A stretch of DNA of 15,583 nt from positions 1 through 15,583 of the forward strand of contig CAZSMU010000085.1 in NCBI GenBank assembly GCA_964607915.1, written 5' to 3'. This document shows, in pieces, positions 14,481 to 15,583 of this stretch. Position 1 is the stretch's first letter; the number at the start of each line of letters is the position of its first letter. The notes beneath the pieces are model-generated. The model was not told where the DNA came from and did not search any database. It worked only from the letters and a program-made list of their open reading frames with translations. Both the position numbers and the translations under genes were made by a program. The DNA is from JADJPL01 sp964607915 (GTDB lineage: Bacteria; Bacteroidota; Bacteroidia; Chitinophagales; Saprospiraceae).

Positions 14481-14507
14481 GTCCAATAAACTTGTCGCAG
14501 GGGGTCA
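14481..14507 (+). repeat. Short interspersed repeat, copy B
   Basis: The core caataaacttgtcgc followed by a-ggggg-tca is nearly identical to copy A at 6924-6951 and in the same strand orientation. It lies 29 bp upstream of the chosen symporter ATG, inside the predicted 5' leader on the minus strand. If the upstream ATG at 14515 were used, it would be translated. Confidence 0.6.
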
Positions 14508-14533
14508 AAAGACATTTCCACCCTGCGCTGAAT

Positions 14534-14541
14534 CAAAAATA
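14534..14541 (-). promoter_or_regulatory. Candidate -7 promoter box for the symporter/decarboxylase operon (TATTTTTG)
   Basis: The minus strand reads TATTTTTG, identical to the box upstream of mdh and matching TAnnTTTG. Transcription would begin near 14527, giving a leader of about 75 nt to the ATG at 14452 that includes repeat copy B. Confidence 0.55.
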
Positions 14542-14572
14542 GAAGTTTTCCTGAGAATTTTTACATACCCTC

Positions 14573-14586
14573 GGAGCGACAGCTCC
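14573..14586. promoter_or_regulatory. Inverted repeat ggagc-gaca-gctcc between the symporter and hydrolase promoters
   Basis: Five-bp perfect arms around a 4-nt spacer lie 13 bp upstream of the hydrolase -7 box, about where its -33 element would be, and about 32 bp behind the symporter -7 box. The position suits an operator acting on one or both divergent promoters. The arms are short, so chance is possible. Confidence 0.3.
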
Positions 14587-14599
14587 TAATTTACAACCG

Positions 14600-14607
14600 T
14601 ATCTTTG
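14600..14607 (+). promoter_or_regulatory. Candidate -7 promoter box for the alpha/beta hydrolase (TATCTTTG)
   Basis: TATCTTTG matches TAnnTTTG exactly, 16 bp upstream of the ATG at 14624, implying a very short leader of about 10 nt. No clear -33 TTG is seen. Confidence 0.6.
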
Positions 14608-14623
14608 ACTGCAAAAGGACCAC

Positions 14624-15490
14624 ATGCTTCCAACTCCTCTACGGACTCTGATTTCCACCCTTGTGCTCTTTGCCGTGGGTAGTGGAGTCAACGCGTATGC
14701 CCTTTTTTCAAAAAAAAGGGCCGGTGCGGTAGCGCTACAGCTCTTTTCCAGGCCCCGGGCCGCCAAGAGCCGCATCCACAACCAGGAGTTACTGGCCCTT
14801 TCGCAGCCAAAATCCCTGCAGACAGGAGGCGACACCATCCGCTACTTCCACTGGCCGGGCAATGGACCGAGGGTATTGCTGGCCCACGGATGGGAAAGCA
14901 ACGCCAGCCGCTGGGCACCCCTGGTGTACGCACTCCGGGAGCAGGGCTACGACATCCTCGCACCCGATGCCCCCGCGCACGGCCAATCCGGTGGGGCCAT
15001 CTTCAACGTGGCCATCTATGCGGATGTGCTGAATGCCCTCTGTTCGCAATACGCGCCCAGCGTAGTAGTAGGCCACTCCGCGGGAGGTATGGCGGCGGTG
15101 TTCATGCTCTACCGATTCCCCCAAATCGCCCCGGAGCGACTGGTGCTGCTGTCCAGTCCGTCGGAGCTGGAGCACCTCATGGATACCTTCCGCCGCATGG
15201 TCTATATGAACAAACGCACCTTTGCGGGTATGCAGGAGACTTTTCACGAAAAGTACGGCTGGCACATGCGCGATTTTTCCCTTCAGCGCTTCGTGCAGTC
15301 GCTCCCCATTCCCGGCCTCCTCATCCACGACAAAGCGGATTCCCTCGTGCCCCTTGCCGAGGGCATCGCGATACACCAGAACTGGAAAGGCTCGCGCATG
15401 GTCACCACCGAGGGCCTGGGCCACAGCCTCCCCGGGGTGCAGGTATTGGAAGAAATTATCCGCTACATAGGTGAAAAAGAGCGGTTTTGA
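14624..15490 (+). CDS. Alpha/beta hydrolase, 288 aa
   Basis: This is a serine hydrolase of the alpha/beta fold, probably an esterase or lipase-like enzyme acting on a small ester or lipid. Residues 9-28 are hydrophobic and could be an N-terminal membrane anchor or part of the first helix. Seen: oxyanion region LLAHGWESNASRW (H88-G89), the DAPAHGQSGG turn, the nucleophile elbow G150-H-S152-A-G-G, the acid Asp at D236 or D239 in LIHDKADSLVP, and catalytic H267 in EGLGHSLP. The triad is complete and spaced as in family members. The pattern HGWESN...RW, DAPAHG and GLGH is typical of a Bacteroidota-rich subgroup of unknown substrate. The ATG at 14624 fits the -7 box just upstream. The gene is divergent from the symporter operon. 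The remaining 93 bases to the window end contain no gene I can support. Confidence 0.92.
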   Translation: MLPTPLRTLISTLVLFAVGSGVNAYALFSKKRAGAVALQLFSRPRAAKSRIHNQELLALSQPKSLQTGGDTIRYFHWPGNGPRVLLAHGWESNASRWAPLVYALREQGYDILAPDAPAHGQSGGAIFNVAIYADVLNALCSQYAPSVVVGHSAGGMAAVFMLYRFPQIAPERLVLLSSPSELEHLMDTFRRMVYMNKRTFAGMQETFHEKYGWHMRDFSLQRFVQSLPIPGLLIHDKADSLVPLAEGIAIHQNWKGSRMVTTEGLGHSLPGVQVLEEIIRYIGEKERF

Positions 15491-15583
15491 TTCCCGATAC
15501 TTCTACCCGACGCCTCCCTCGTGTTAAGATACGTTAAAGTTGAGGCTGTTTGGTGCCCTTTCGGTGCAGGCTTGCGTATTAAA

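Noticed and set aside
14453..14536. N-terminal extension of the symporter to 14536 or 14515
   Set aside because: The most distal start is a TTG inside the -7 box, and the extra residues are polar and cover repeat copy B; family members begin near the PVDI helix.
15491..15583. Start of another gene at the right edge
   Set aside because: There is no supported start codon or motif in the last 93 bases; the region may be a promoter for a gene beyond the window but no exact TAnnTTTG box is seen.

Overview
The window most likely comes from a Bacteroidota chromosome, probably a GC-rich member of the Saprospiria (Saprospiraceae/Lewinella-like). The phylum call rests on three things seen in the sequence: several genes are preceded by the Bacteroidota -7 promoter box TAnnTTTG, a secreted metalloprotease ends in a type IX secretion (T9SS) sorting domain, and there is a large CHAT/NACHT-type protein of a kind I associate with this group. 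The finer placement is inference. Coding is dense, mostly single genes or gene pairs in alternating orientation. I see no tRNA, rRNA, CRISPR array or transposase gene.

Layout. Positions 1-415 hold the 3' end of an isocitrate dehydrogenase kinase/phosphatase gene (aceK). It converges on a minus-strand pair at 433-2107, a CxxC peroxiredoxin-like protein followed by a MIDAS-containing VWA protein. A perfect 17-bp hairpin separates this pair from malate dehydrogenase (mdh, minus, 2207-3139). A secreted M43-like metalloprotease (3428-4924, plus) overlaps tail-to-tail with a DUF4442 thioesterase-like gene (minus, about 4908-5432). Succinyl-CoA ligase beta subunit (sucC, 5654-6856, plus) stands alone and ends at a very strong terminator. 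A lipoprotein SPFH/Band 7 protein follows (7007-7840, minus), then the 951-residue CHAT-NACHT protein (8096-10951, plus). A 51-residue single-TM protein (11038-11193, plus) comes next. It converges on a minus-strand pair of a sodium:solute symporter (12659-14452) and a PLP-dependent decarboxylase (11171-12613). An alpha/beta hydrolase (14624-15490, plus) closes the window.

How the genes relate. aceK, mdh and sucC all concern the TCA cycle or glyoxylate branch point, but they are separate transcription units with unrelated genes between them, so this is a loose neighbourhood and not an operon. The symporter/decarboxylase pair looks like a true operon for uptake and decarboxylation of an amino-acid-like substrate. 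The most interesting gene is the CHAT-NACHT protein, a single-gene protease-plus-STAND-NTPase candidate for conflict or cell-death signalling. Its CHAT catalytic dyad is intact, but its NTPase motifs are non-canonical and its C-terminal propeller is strongly contracted. Other items worth attention are a short sequence repeated near 6.9 kb and 14.5 kb, a perfect 9-bp inverted repeat upstream of the Band 7 gene, and the unannotated-size TM protein.
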